Below, piece by piece: positions 44,285 through 53,805 of a stretch of 64,000 nucleotides of DNA (within the stretch, counting starts at the first letter, position 1; each line of letters starts with the position of its first letter). The position numbers and the translations under genes are program-made. The notes beneath the pieces were generated by a model, which had not been told where the DNA came from, did not search any database, and saw nothing but the letters and a program-made list of their open reading frames with translations. This stretch comes from Morganella morganii (lineage in GTDB: Bacteria; Pseudomonadota; Gammaproteobacteria; Enterobacterales; Enterobacteriaceae): assembly GCF_019402645.1 (NCBI RefSeq), contig NZ_VKKS01000001.1, positions 186,001-250,000 on the forward strand, written 5' to 3'.

Positions 44285-46021
44285 TTATTGCCGGACCCGC
44301 ACCAGAAGACTCACTTCATTACGCTCTTCAGGGGTCAGACCCTCTGTCCGCTCTTTGGCGATCAGGAAGTTAAATCTGTCATTGAGAGCAGACACCACCA
44401 GATGATTTAAGGCATCTTTAAAGGTTTTTTCTGCTATCTCATCTATCTCTATATCGTTCCATCCGGCCAGTTTTTCAAGCTGTGGCGCTAATTTATTATC
44501 ACGGTAGTGTTCCAGTAACTGACCGGTAGTCAGCCCGGGTTGTGATAAACAGGTGTCAATCAGCTCCCTGAATAATGAAAAACCGGCAATACGGCTGGTA
44601 TCAATAGATTCCAGCGGCGGTACTAATTGTGCAAATTGCGGATTCTGTACCAGCAGCGCAATCAGGATCCGCATGGTGGTCGGTTTCAGTTTCGGAGCCT
44701 GATAACCGGAACTGTTTTCACTCTGGCGGACAGCCTGTTTGAGCTGAGTTATATCCGGTAACCCGAGTAAATTACCCAGATCCTGCAATAAAAATGCCTG
44801 CTGTGCTTCACCCGGAACGCGGCTTATCAGCGGCATTGCCAGGGCATTCAGTTTGCTGCGCCCCTCCTGAGTGCTCATATCCACCTGGTGCAGCAGGGTG
44901 TCGAACAGAAACTGAGACAGACTGTGTGCCTCATTCTGCCGCTGCTCAAAGGCTTCACGGCCTTCGCGGCGCACCAGTGAATCCGGGTCATCGCCGTCCG
45001 GTAAAAACATAAAACGAAGCTGCCGCCCGTCATTGAGATGGGGAAGGGCCGTTTCGAGTGCCCGCCAGGCGGCTTCGCGCCCGGCACGGTCTCCGTCATA
45101 ACAACAAATTATGGTATCAGATGTCCGATAGAGCAACTGTATGTGCTCTGCCGTTGTCGATGTCCCGAGTGAGGCCACCGCATAATCAATACCGAACTGT
45201 GCCAGGGCAACCACATCCATATAGCCTTCCACGACAAGGATGCGGGACAGTTCGCGGTTATTCTGCTGTGCTTCGTACAACCCGAATAACTGACGGCCCT
45301 TATGAAAAATATCGGTTTCCGGTGAGTTCAGGTATTTCGGCAGCGCATCATCAAGAACACGTCCGCCGAAGGCAATTACCCGGCCGCGACGGTCACGGAT
45401 AGGAAACATCACACGTTCCCGGAACCGGTCATAACAGCGGCCGTTATCATTGACCACTAACATGCCTGCATCCAGTAACTGCTGACGGTCATCCTCACTG
45501 CGGGCAAAGCGTTTGAGGACATTGTCCCATCCGGCAGGGGCATAGCCGATAGCGAACCGGCTGATAATTTCCTGACTCAGACCCCGGCGGTTCAGGTATT
45601 CACGGGCATGCCCGGCGTTATCAGCCTGCAATGCGTGGCGGTAAAAGCTGTCCAGTTTTTCCATCAGCTGATAAAGATTCTGGCGCTGATGTTTTTCTAT
45701 CTGGCTGCTGCCGCTTCCGGTTTCATAAGGAACATCCAGCCCGTGCATTGCTGCTAATTCTTCGATCGCCTCGACAAACTCGAGCCGGTCATAATTAATT
45801 AAAAAATCAATAGCATTGCCGTGGGCACCACAGCCGAAGCAGTGGTAAAACTGTTTATCGCTGCTGACTGTAAAAGAGGGGGTTTTTTCGTTGTGGAAAG
45901 GACAACACGCCTGGTGATTTTTACCGTGTTTCTTCAGCGGCACCCTGACATCGATCAGATCGATGATATCGGTTCTCGCTAATAAGTCGTTGATAAATGT
46001 GCGTGGAATGCGCCCGGCCAT
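44285..46021 (-). CDS. dnaG: DNA primase
   Basis: Makes RNA primers at the replication fork and docks on DnaB. The start at 46021 (MAGRIPRTFIND) has AGGGG upstream and gives 578 residues (E. coli 581); the longer frame to 46093 is rejected. N-terminal zinc-binding domain (CCPFHNEKTPSF, CFGCGAHGNAIDF), then a TOPRIM catalytic core (VVEGYMDVVAL, YDGDRAGREAAW) and the helicase-binding C-terminal domain. Second gene of rpsU-dnaG-rpoD. Confidence 0.99.
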   Translation of the reverse strand: MAGRIPRTFINDLLARTDIIDLIDVRVPLKKHGKNHQACCPFHNEKTPSFTVSSDKQFYHCFGCGAHGNAIDFLINYDRLEFVEAIEELAAMHGLDVPYETGSGSSQIEKHQRQNLYQLMEKLDSFYRHALQADNAGHAREYLNRRGLSQEIISRFAIGYAPAGWDNVLKRFARSEDDRQQLLDAGMLVVNDNGRCYDRFRERVMFPIRDRRGRVIAFGGRVLDDALPKYLNSPETDIFHKGRQLFGLYEAQQNNRELSRILVVEGYMDVVALAQFGIDYAVASLGTSTTAEHIQLLYRTSDTIICCYDGDRAGREAAWRALETALPHLNDGRQLRFMFLPDGDDPDSLVRREGREAFEQRQNEAHSLSQFLFDTLLHQVDMSTQEGRSKLNALAMPLISRVPGEAQQAFLLQDLGNLLGLPDITQLKQAVRQSENSSGYQAPKLKPTTMRILIALLVQNPQFAQLVPPLESIDTSRIAGFSLFRELIDTCLSQPGLTTGQLLEHYRDNKLAPQLEKLAGWNDIEIDEIAEKTFKDALNHLVVSALNDRFNFLIAKERTEGLTPEERNEVSLLVRVRQ

Positions 46022-46113
46022 AACCCCTTTTTCGCCTGTCTGATAACGATAATAAGCCGCGCTTCCTTCCGGAAACACGGCCATTAACTGCAACTACTGC
46101 GGTCTGACTAAGT

Positions 46114-46128
46114 TGCGGCGCGGCCGCA
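46114..46128 (-). terminator. GC hairpin between rpsU and dnaG
   Basis: TGCGGC / GCCGCA with a 3-base loop lies just after rpsU. E. coli has an internal partial terminator at this point that makes S21 more abundant than primase. There is no T tract here, so the same role is only inferred. Confidence 0.4.
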
Positions 46129-46132
46129 GCGA

Positions 46133-46797
<665 letters not shown>

Positions 46798-47817
46798 ATG
46801 CGAGTGTTAGGCATTGAAACATCCTGCGATGAAACCGGAATCGCAATTTATGATGATGAAGCCGGTTTGCTGGCTAATCAGTTATACAGCCAGATCAAAG
46901 TCCACGCGGATTACGGCGGCGTGGTGCCGGAACTGGCATCCCGTGACCATATCCGGAAAACGGTACCGCTGATTCAGGCTGCACTGAAAGAAGCCGGCCT
47001 GACGGCACAGGATATTGATGCGGTGGCCTATACCGCAGGACCGGGGCTGGTCGGAGCGCTGATGGTCGGAGCGACAGTCGGCCGTGCGCTGGCGTTTTCC
47101 TGGGATGTGCCGGCGGTACCGGTTCACCATATGGAAGGCCACCTGCTGGCACCGATGCTGGAAGAACATCAGCCGGAATTTCCGTTTGTCGCGCTGCTGG
47201 TGTCCGGCGGCCATACTCAGTTAATCAGTGTGACCGGTATCGGCGAATACACGCTGCTGGGTGAATCTATTGATGATGCGGCCGGAGAAGCTTTTGATAA
47301 AACAGCCAAATTACTGGGGCTGGATTATCCGGGCGGGCCTGCTTTGTCACGTATGGCGGCTCAGGGCACGCCGGGGCGCTTTACTTTTCCGCGTCCGATG
47401 ACAGATCGCCCGGGGCTGGATTTCAGTTTCTCCGGACTGAAAACCTTTGCTGCCAATACTATTCGCCAGAATGATGATTCCGAACAAACGAAAGCGGATA
47501 TCGCCCGTGCTTTTGAAGATGCGGTGGTGGATACGCTGGTGATCAAATGCAAACGCGCCCTCGAGCAGACCGGCTTTAAACGACTGGTGATGGCAGGCGG
47601 TGTGAGTGCAAACCGCACACTGCGCGAGCGCATGGCACAAACCCTGCAAAAACTGGGCGGAGAAGCATTTTATGCCCGGCCTGAGCTGTGTACGGACAAC
47701 GGCGCGATGATTGCGCTGGCCGGGATGATCCGCTTTAAAGGCGGCATGCGCAGTGAATTGGGTGTGACAGTCCGTCCGCGCTGGCCGCTGGCAGAATTAC
47801 CACCGCCGGATAAATAA
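46798..47817 (+). CDS. tsaD: tRNA N6-adenosine threonylcarbamoyltransferase TsaD
   Basis: Catalytic subunit that transfers threonylcarbamoyl to A37 of ANN-reading tRNAs, with TsaB and TsaE. The start at 46798 ([13 protein letters not shown]) is the family start; the open frame from 46726 is rejected. The 339 residues show the metal-binding His pair in VHHMEGHLL and the ATP-binding ASKH fold signatures ([19 protein letters not shown]). Divergent from rpsU, as in E. coli; converges on plsY through a shared terminator. Confidence 0.98.
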   Translation: MRVLGIETSCDETGIAIYDDEAGLLANQLYSQIKVHADYGGVVPELASRDHIRKTVPLIQAALKEAGLTAQDIDAVAYTAGPGLVGALMVGATVGRALAFSWDVPAVPVHHMEGHLLAPMLEEHQPEFPFVALLVSGGHTQLISVTGIGEYTLLGESIDDAAGEAFDKTAKLLGLDYPGGPALSRMAAQGTPGRFTFPRPMTDRPGLDFSFSGLKTFAANTIRQNDDSEQTKADIARAFEDAVVDTLVIKCKRALEQTGFKRLVMAGGVSANRTLRERMAQTLQKLGGEAFYARPELCTDNGAMIALAGMIRFKGGMRSELGVTVRPRWPLAELPPPDK

Positions 47818-47828
47818 TCTCCGGACAT

Positions 47829-47854
47829 AAAAAAGGCGCTTCAGCGCCTTTTTT
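47829..47854. terminator. Bidirectional terminator between tsaD and plsY
   Basis: AAAAAGGCGCT-TC-AGCGCCTTTTT hairpin with A and T tracts on both sides; it serves the convergent genes and touches the plsY stop codon. Confidence 0.9.
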
Positions 47855-48510
47855 TAATCCTCTTTTTCCTGCTCTTTCGCTTCCTGGATTATCTCTTTAT
47901 CCGTTTTGGCCTGTTTCTTCCTCAGCTTCTGCCAGATGCGGCTTTCCTGTCCGCGCCACAACCTCTGAATGTTGTCATGATGACGGATAAGCACCAGACA
48001 GGAGAGCATAGCGACCGGGAAGGTAAATTCCGGTTTGAACCACCAGACATAAAACGGTGCCACCAGGGCACTGACAATCGCGCCTAATGACGAGTAGCCA
48101 CTCAGCAGCACAGTCAGCAGCCAGGTGCCGGCGACCAGTCCGGTCAGATCCCAGCCGATGGCAGCAATTGAACCAAATGCCGTTGCCACGCCTTTTCCGC
48201 CTTTAAAGTGGAAAAATACCGGATAAATATGGCCTAAACAGGCTGCAATGGCGATAATACCGAGGTAAAAATACGGTATTTGCAGGAGGTAGGCGAGCCA
48301 GACCGGCAGCATACCCTTGAGAACGTCGCAGATAAGGACACCGGCAGCAGCCAGCTTGCCGCCTATTCGCAGCACGTTGGTGGCACCCGGGTTTCCGGAG
48401 CCGTGATGCCGCGGATCCGGCAGTCCCGCAAGACGGCAGATCAGGATCGCACTGGAAACAGATCCCAGCAGATAAGCGAAGATGATCATACCAAGCGCGA
48501 TTCCACTCAT
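47854..48510 (-). CDS. plsY: Glycerol-3-phosphate acyltransferase PlsY
   Basis: Membrane acyltransferase that uses acyl-phosphate to make lysophosphatidic acid in phospholipid synthesis. The start at 48510 ([10 protein letters not shown]) has a strong GGGAGG site; the upstream extension overlaps folB and is rejected. Five or so membrane helices with the loop motifs [12 protein letters not shown] and [13 protein letters not shown], both catalytic signatures. The 218 residues slightly exceed E. coli (205) because of a Lys/Glu-rich C-terminal tail. Divergent from folB. Confidence 0.97.
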   Translation of the reverse strand: MSGIALGMIIFAYLLGSVSSAILICRLAGLPDPRHHGSGNPGATNVLRIGGKLAAAGVLICDVLKGMLPVWLAYLLQIPYFYLGIIAIAACLGHIYPVFFHFKGGKGVATAFGSIAAIGWDLTGLVAGTWLLTVLLSGYSSLGAIVSALVAPFYVWWFKPEFTFPVAMLSCLVLIRHHDNIQRLWRGQESRIWQKLRKKQAKTDKEIIQEAKEQEKED

Positions 48511-48619
48511 GCCTTCCCTCCTGACAGACGATAAATTACAGTTATTGGCCTCCATGGATAATACGCATATTTCATGGGAAGTGATATCCGATGAGCATAA
48601 AAAAACGGGGTAATTACGG

Positions 48620-48973
48620 ATGGATGTTGTTTTTATTAAGAAACTTGTTGTTTTCACAACGATTGGTGCTTACGACTGGGAAAAGGATATTACACAAAAA
48701 TTAGTGCTCGATATCGAAATGCACCGGGATAACAAACGCGCATCTGAGAGTGATGATGTGGAGCATTGTCTCGATTACGCCAGTGTCAGCACTGCCATTC
48801 TGGATTATGTGCAGACAAGACAGTTTGCGCTGGTGGAACGTGTGGCGGAAGAAGTGGCGTCGTTATTGCTGACACAATTCGGTACACCCCGGGTGCGCAT
48901 TCGCGTGGCTAAACCGGGGGCGGTGGCACAGGCGGAAGAAGTGGGTGTCATTATTGAACGAAGTGCGGACTGA
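48620..48973 (+). CDS. folB: Dihydroneopterin aldolase FolB
   Basis: Folate pathway enzyme converting dihydroneopterin to 6-hydroxymethyl-dihydropterin. The 117 residues show the start [20 protein letters not shown], the central [12 protein letters not shown] and the catalytic-Lys segment RVAKPGAV. Divergent from plsY and followed by uppP, as in E. coli (plsY-folB-uppP order). Confidence 0.96.
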   Translation: MDVVFIKKLVVFTTIGAYDWEKDITQKLVLDIEMHRDNKRASESDDVEHCLDYASVSTAILDYVQTRQFALVERVAEEVASLLLTQFGTPRVRIRVAKPGAVAQAEEVGVIIERSAD

Positions 48974-49019
48974 TGTTGTCATAATGCCGTCAGCGGAACT
49001 GTCATAAAGGCGATGAGGG

Positions 49020-49057
49020 TGTCATGAAATTGTTACATTTGCGTCATATGCTGTCAT
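49020..49057 (+). promoter_or_regulatory. Pho-box-like direct repeats upstream of uppP
   Basis: Four copies of TGTCAT-like hexamers sit on the same strand: TGTCAT at 49020, TGTTAC at 49031, CGTCAT at 49042 and TGTCAT at 49052, spaced 11, 11 and 10 bases. PhoB dimers bind such direct repeats with an 11-base period. A further TGTCAT lies two turns upstream (49000-49005). Control of uppP by phosphate is inference. Confidence 0.5.
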
Positions 49058-49117
49058 CCGTATCCGGCATTCCCGCGTCAGGGAGTGCCTTATTTTGTCT
49101 GCCATACAGGGCGTTAT

Positions 49118-49939
49118 ATGGGCGATATCACAAGTTTACTGCATGCCTTGATTCTTGGGGTTGTTGAGGGATTAACCGAATTTCTGCCAGTGTCATCAAC
49201 CGGTCATATGATTATTGTTGCTGAGCTTATCGGGTTTACAGGCGATAAAGCAAAAACATTTGAAGTGGTTATCCAGCTCGGTTCCATCCTGGCGGTGGTG
49301 TTCCTGTTCTGGCGGCGGATGTTTGCCCTTATCGGTATTCATTTCGGCCGGGTTCCCCATGAAGGACAGACCCGGGGAAAACTGAATTTACTCCATATTA
49401 TTATTGCCATGTTACCGGCAGTGGTTCTCGGCTTATTGCTGCGGGATCAGATCAAGTCACTGTTTAACCCGGTAAATGTTATGTATGCGCTGGTCGCGGG
49501 CGGTATCCTGCTGATTGTGGCGGAAGTCTTTAAGCCGAAGAAAGTGCAGGCCACCGGGCTTGATGACATCAGCTACCGTCAGGCGTTTGCTATCGGCTGT
49601 TTCCAGTGTCTGGCACTGTGGCCGGGATTTTCGCGCTCGGGTGCAACTATCTCCGGCGGTATGCTGATGGGGATTAACCGTTACACGGCGTCAGAATTTT
49701 CTTTTATTCTGGCGGTGCCGATGATGATGGGGGCGACAGCGCTGGATCTGTACAAGAGCTGGCATTTCCTGAGCAGTTCGGATATCCCGGTGTTTGCAGT
49801 CGGTTTCCTGGCGGCGTTTATTGTGGCGCTGATTGCCATGAAAACCTTCCTGTCACTGATTAAACGTATCTCCTTTATTCCGTTTGCTATCTACCGCTTT
49901 ATTGTGGCCGCGGCCGTTTACGTCATATTTGTTCACTGA
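49118..49939 (+). CDS. uppP: Undecaprenyl-diphosphate phosphatase UppP (BacA)
   Basis: Integral membrane phosphatase that recycles the lipid carrier for peptidoglycan and O-antigen and gives bacitracin resistance when abundant. The start at 49118 ([10 protein letters not shown]) aligns with the family and gives 273 residues, the E. coli length. The catalytic motifs are [15 protein letters not shown] near the N-terminus and [13 protein letters not shown] in the second half. Its 5' region carries the repeat array described above. Confidence 0.98.
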   Translation: MGDITSLLHALILGVVEGLTEFLPVSSTGHMIIVAELIGFTGDKAKTFEVVIQLGSILAVVFLFWRRMFALIGIHFGRVPHEGQTRGKLNLLHIIIAMLPAVVLGLLLRDQIKSLFNPVNVMYALVAGGILLIVAEVFKPKKVQATGLDDISYRQAFAIGCFQCLALWPGFSRSGATISGGMLMGINRYTASEFSFILAVPMMMGATALDLYKSWHFLSSSDIPVFAVGFLAAFIVALIAMKTFLSLIKRISFIPFAIYRFIVAAAVYVIFVH

Positions 49940-50043
49940 ATTCAGCGTAAACACATCACTATTTGCGCAGGGAAAATCCATCTGACCTGCGCAAAGTCAA
50001 AGCGGGCACTCCGCAGATTTGTTACTAATATAATTAATAACGG

Positions 50044-50083
50044 ACACATAAAAGCCGGTAATGGTTTACCGGCTTTTATGTGT
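50044..50083. terminator. Long perfect inverted repeat after uppP
   Basis: An 18-base perfect stem (ACACATAAAAGCCGGTAA and its complement) with a TGGT loop and internal T tract lies between uppP and hypB and should terminate transcription in both directions. Confidence 0.8.
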
Positions 50084-50196
50084 AATATTTTATTTATGTT
50101 GACTGCCCGACACAGCGTGCTCAGATGCTCCGCACCTGTCACGAGTCTGACCACAATGCCGCGCCGGAGCCAATAAATCGAGCAGGAGTCAGGATT

Positions 50197-51276
50197 ATGT
50201 GCAGCACATGCGGTTGCAGCGAAGGAAACGTGCAGATTGAAAGCCACAGCCACGACCATCACGACCATCACGACCATCACGACCATCACGACCATGATCA
50301 CCACCATCATGAGCATGACAACCATTCCCGCCCCGTCATTATTCATCACCACCATTATCACCATAACGGTAATGTAAACCACTACTATTATTATGACGGC
50401 CGTGACGCCGGTGAAGAACACGCTCACGAACACAGCCACTCTCACGGGCATGAACATGCTCACGATCATCATCACTCACATGATCATGAACATTCACACA
50501 GCCACGACCATGCAGCGGATTTTGCTCCGGTAATTGATAAAGACAATATGCATTACGGAATGGGAGAAGCGGGCACACATGCTCCGGGTCTGACCCAGAA
50601 ACGGATGGTGCAGATTGAAATGGGGGTGCTGGATAAAAACAACCGGATTGCTGTCCATAACCGTGAACATTTACAGGAGCAGGGTATTCTGGCGCTGAAC
50701 CTGGTGTCCAGTCCCGGCTCCGGTAAAACCACATTGCTGACCCGCACACTCAATTACCTGAAAGATAAAGTACCTTGTGCCGTGATTGAAGGCGATCAGC
50801 AGACCACCAATGATGCTGAGCGGATCCGCGCAACCGGCGTACCGGCGATTCAGGTCAATACCGGCAAAGGGTGTCACCTGGATGCACAAATGGTGCATGA
50901 CGCCATGCATCACCTCGGATTGAAAGATAACAGCCTGTTATTTATTGAGAATGTCGGTAACCTGGTCTGCCCGGCCGGTTTTGATTTGGGTGAGCAGCAT
51001 AAAGTAGCCATTCTGTCAGTGACAGAAGGTGAAGATAAGCCTTTGAAATACCCTCATATGTTTGCTGCCGCAGACCTGATGCTGATTAATAAAATCGACC
51101 TGCTGCCGTATGTGAATGTCAATATCGAAGCTTGTGTGAATGCAGCGCGTCGTGTGAATCCGGATATTGATGTGATTGTTCTGTCGGCCACCACCGGTGA
51201 AGGGATGGATGAGTGGGTCGCCTGGTTACAGGATCGCCTGAGTGATGTGAACCAGCAGCGCGGTGTGGCGGAATAA
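50197..51276 (+). CDS. hypB: Hydrogenase nickel-incorporation GTPase HypB, His-rich form
   Basis: GTPase that inserts nickel into NiFe hydrogenases. The start at 50197 has AGGAG upstream and begins MCSTCGC, the N-terminal high-affinity metal site. A very large histidine-rich region follows (about residues 16-108, some 40 His), as in HypB proteins that store nickel; E. coli HypB lacks it. The GTPase core follows with P-loop [11 protein letters not shown], switch-region Cys/His metal site NTGKGCHLD, and NKIDLLP. The 359 residues compare with 290 in E. coli. A tandem 9-base DNA repeat encodes part of the His run. hypD starts 9 bases later. Confidence 0.97.
   Translation: MCSTCGCSEGNVQIESHSHDHHDHHDHHDHHDHDHHHHEHDNHSRPVIIHHHHYHHNGNVNHYYYYDGRDAGEEHAHEHSHSHGHEHAHDHHHSHDHEHSHSHDHAADFAPVIDKDNMHYGMGEAGTHAPGLTQKRMVQIEMGVLDKNNRIAVHNREHLQEQGILALNLVSSPGSGKTTLLTRTLNYLKDKVPCAVIEGDQQTTNDAERIRATGVPAIQVNTGKGCHLDAQMVHDAMHHLGLKDNSLLFIENVGNLVCPAGFDLGEQHKVAILSVTEGEDKPLKYPHMFAAADLMLINKIDLLPYVNVNIEACVNAARRVNPDIDVIVLSATTGEGMDEWVAWLQDRLSDVNQQRGVAE
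50251..50295 (+). repeat. Tandem 9-base repeat in hypB
   Basis: Five perfect copies of CACGACCAT encode repeats of His-Asp-His. Gain or loss of a unit would stay in frame and change only the His-tract length. Confidence 0.95.
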
Positions 51277-51285
51277 GGGATTTCT

Positions 51286-52416
51286 ATGCGTTTTGTTGAT
51301 GAATTCCGTGATCCGGCGCTGGCGGAAAAACTGCTGGCGCAGATCCGGGAAGAGATGGCCACGTGGCCGCATCCGCTGAAACAACCATTGCAGATTATGG
51401 AGGTGTGCGGCGGTCATACGCACGCTATCTTTAAATTCGGGCTGGATAAACTGCTGCCTGAATCAGTGGAATTTGTTCACGGACCCGGCTGCCCGGTCTG
51501 TGTGCTGCCGATGGGGCGTATTGATGCCTGTCTGGAAATCGCCGCCCGTCCGGAAGTGACCTTCTGCACCTTCGGCGATGCTATGCGCGTTCCGGGACGC
51601 GGCGGTTCGCTGCTGGATGCCCGCCGTCACGGCAGCGACATCCGCATTGTCTACTCTCCGCTGGATGCCCTGACCATTGCCCGTGATAATCCGGACAAAG
51701 AAGTTGTCTTTTTCGGACTCGGTTTTGAAACCACTATGCCGGGCACGGCAGCCACGTTACAGCTGGCGAAAAAAAGCGGACTGACAAATTTCACCGTTTT
51801 TTGTCAGCACATCACCATTATCCCGACGCTGCGCACACTGCTGGAACAGAAAGATGTGTTTATCGACGGCTTTATTGCGCCGGGACACGTTAGCATGGTG
51901 ATAGGCTGCACACCGTATCAGCCGCTGTGTGATGAATTCGCCAAACCGTTTGTGGTGACCGGGTTTGAGCCGCTGGACTTGCTGACAGCCATTCTGATGG
52001 TGATCCGCCAGCTGAAGAAACAGGCACAGGACAAACACGCGCCGATGGCGGTGGAAAATCAGTACAGCCGTATTGTGCCGGAGCAGGGGAATCTGCTGGC
52101 ACAGAAAGCACTGGCGGAAGTCTTTGAGTTAAAAGCCAGCAGTGAATGGCGCGGACTCGGCAATATCGCGGACTCCGGTATACAGCTGACACGGGCTTAT
52201 CATGAATTTGATGCTGAACGCCGTTTCCGGCCGCAGCCGCAATCTGTTGCCGATAACCCGCAGGCGCGTTGCGGGGATGTGCTGACCGGCCGCTGCAAAC
52301 CGGCAGACTGCCGGCTGTTCGGTAAAGAGTGTACACCGGAAACTGCACTCGGCGCACTGATGGTCTCCTCTGAAGGGGCATGTGCGGCTTATTATCAGTA
52401 CCGGCGCGGAGAATAA
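51286..52416 (+). CDS. hypD: Hydrogenase maturation protein HypD
   Basis: Iron-sulfur scaffold on which the Fe(CN)2CO group is built together with HypC. The 376 residues show MEVCGGHTHAIFKFG with the catalytic Cys, GPGCPVCVLP, GFETTMPGTA, and the C-terminal 4Fe-4S cysteines (CGDVLTGRCKPADC, CTPETALG). It lies between hypB and hypE with no hypC in between; E. coli has hypC there. Confidence 0.98.
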   Translation: MRFVDEFRDPALAEKLLAQIREEMATWPHPLKQPLQIMEVCGGHTHAIFKFGLDKLLPESVEFVHGPGCPVCVLPMGRIDACLEIAARPEVTFCTFGDAMRVPGRGGSLLDARRHGSDIRIVYSPLDALTIARDNPDKEVVFFGLGFETTMPGTAATLQLAKKSGLTNFTVFCQHITIIPTLRTLLEQKDVFIDGFIAPGHVSMVIGCTPYQPLCDEFAKPFVVTGFEPLDLLTAILMVIRQLKKQAQDKHAPMAVENQYSRIVPEQGNLLAQKALAEVFELKASSEWRGLGNIADSGIQLTRAYHEFDAERRFRPQPQSVADNPQARCGDVLTGRCKPADCRLFGKECTPETALGALMVSSEGACAAYYQYRRGE

Positions 52417-52417
52417 A

Positions 52418-53437
52418 ATGAAACCTATTACTGAAATCACCCTGGCACAGGGCAATGGCGGACAGGGAATGCAGCAACTGATCGATTCTCTTTTTTTGCA
52501 GGCATTTTCCAACCCGTATCTGGATGAAAAAGAAGATCAGGCGCGGATCCCGCTGGCGGAATTACAGGCCATGGGGGATCGCCTGGCGTTCAGTACCGAC
52601 AGTTATGTGATTGATCCGGTTATTTTTCCCGGCGGTAATATCGGCAAACTGGCAGTATGCGGTACAGCAAATGATCTGTCTGTCGGCGGTGCTGTCCCGC
52701 GCTACCTCTCCTGCGGATTTATCCTTGAGGAAGGGCTGTCGTTTGAGACCCTCTCTTTGCTGGTCAGCAGCATGGCGGAAACCGCAAAAGCCAACGGTAT
52801 TCAGATTGTGACCGGTGACACCAAAGTGGTGCCGCGCGGAGCGGCAGACAAAGTGTTTATCAATACTGCCGGTATCGGCGTGATCCCGCATCAGCTGAAC
52901 TGGGCGGCGGCACAATGCCGTCCGGGAGATAAAATTATTGTCAGTGGCACACTGGGCGACCACGGCGCGGCTATCCTTAATCTGCGCGAAAACCTCGGGC
53001 TGGATGCGGATCTGCGAAGTGATTGTGCTGTACTGGAACCGATGCTCGCACCTCTGCGGGCGATCGACGGTATCAGAGCTGTCCGTGATGCCACCCGGGG
53101 TGGCGTGACGGCTATCCTGCATGAATTTGCCGATGCTTCGCGGTGCGGCATGAATATTGAAGAGCAGAAACTGCCGCTGAAAACCGCAGTGCGAGGTATA
53201 TGTGAACTGCTGGGGCTGGAAGCACTCAATTTTGCCAATGAAGGCAAGGTTGTGATTGTCACGGCTCCGGAAGCAGAAGCAGCCGTGTTGGCCGCTCTTC
53301 ACAGCAGCCCGCTCGGGCAGGATGCCTGTACCATCGGGCAGGTAACAGAAGCAAAGCAGGTGAAAGTACAGGGGATTTTCGGCGCCTCCAGGCTGCTGGA
53401 TCTTCCGTACAATGAGCCTCTTCCCCGCATCTGCTGA
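52418..53437 (+). CDS. hypE: Hydrogenase maturation protein HypE
   Basis: Dehydratase that converts the carbamoyl group on its C-terminal Cys into thiocyanate for the hydrogenase Fe(CN)2CO centre. The start at 52418 begins MKPITEITLAQGNGG, after a purine-rich site at the end of hypD; the upstream frame from 52382 overlaps hypD. The 339 residues end in PRIC, the required terminal Cys. Ends at a strong hairpin terminator. Confidence 0.97.
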   Translation: MKPITEITLAQGNGGQGMQQLIDSLFLQAFSNPYLDEKEDQARIPLAELQAMGDRLAFSTDSYVIDPVIFPGGNIGKLAVCGTANDLSVGGAVPRYLSCGFILEEGLSFETLSLLVSSMAETAKANGIQIVTGDTKVVPRGAADKVFINTAGIGVIPHQLNWAAAQCRPGDKIIVSGTLGDHGAAILNLRENLGLDADLRSDCAVLEPMLAPLRAIDGIRAVRDATRGGVTAILHEFADASRCGMNIEEQKLPLKTAVRGICELLGLEALNFANEGKVVIVTAPEAEAAVLAALHSSPLGQDACTIGQVTEAKQVKVQGIFGASRLLDLPYNEPLPRIC

Positions 53438-53480
53438 ATCTCTGTCATCCTTCGCTCCACAGACGCGTTGGCTGCATCAA

Positions 53481-53526
53481 AATCCCCGGGTCACATACTG
53501 ATGTATGCTCCCCGGGGATTTTTCTT
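53481..53526 (+). terminator. hypBDE terminator
   Basis: AATCCCCGGG (53481-53490) pairs with CCCGGGGATT (53511-53520) over an inner CATAC/GTATG helix and is followed by TTTTTC, 44 bases after hypE. Confidence 0.85.
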
Positions 53527-53673
53527 TGCCGCCTTCCTGTGAAACGAATGATTTAACAGATTCATTTTTCTGTTTTTTCTGAGTTGAAGTACATAAGGGA
53601 CTAACCGGCAAAAAAGGAAAGCGTAAAGCGCCGGGGATGGCGCGATCCGGGCGGACAGGGATGTGTCAGCGGT

Positions 53674-53797
53674 TTGAAAATATTAATAAGCGAATTATCT
53701 TAACAGGAGTATGATTCTCCGGTGGATCTGCATATAAAGATCCTACTGGTACATACGTACTCCGACATCGATTCCCGACGCTGTCGGGATTTTTTTG
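53674..53797 (+). promoter_or_regulatory. Structured yedE leader with candidate attenuator
   Basis: A promoter candidate (TTGAAA 53674-53679, TATCTT 53696-53701) is followed by a short, hairpin-rich leader. GGATCT/AGATCC forms at 53724-53743 and GTAC-ATAC-GTAC at 53749-53760. A complete intrinsic terminator comes next: TCCCGAC-GCT-GTCGGGA, 53773-53789, then seven T residues. The terminator ends 9 bases before the yedE start codon, so yedE can only be expressed if it is bypassed. A nine-codon open frame (53711-53737, MILRWICI) begins at the expected transcript start. The effector is unknown. Confidence 0.5.
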
Positions 53798-53805
53798 GTA
53801 AAAAA

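Noticed and set aside
50251..50295. Short tandem repeats as a CRISPR-like array
   Set aside because: Units are 9 bases with no spacers and lie in frame inside hypB.
49942..50475. Long minus-strand open frame of Met/Val repeats opposite hypB
   Set aside because: It is the antisense of the His/Asp-rich tract in hypB; its low-complexity translation follows from the repeat and it has no ribosome site.
51277..51285. Possible hidden hypC between hypB and hypD
   Set aside because: Only nine bases separate the two genes.
53722..53805. N-terminal extension of YedE
   Set aside because: It would be encoded by the terminator hairpin and T run, has no ribosome site, and is absent from E. coli YedE.
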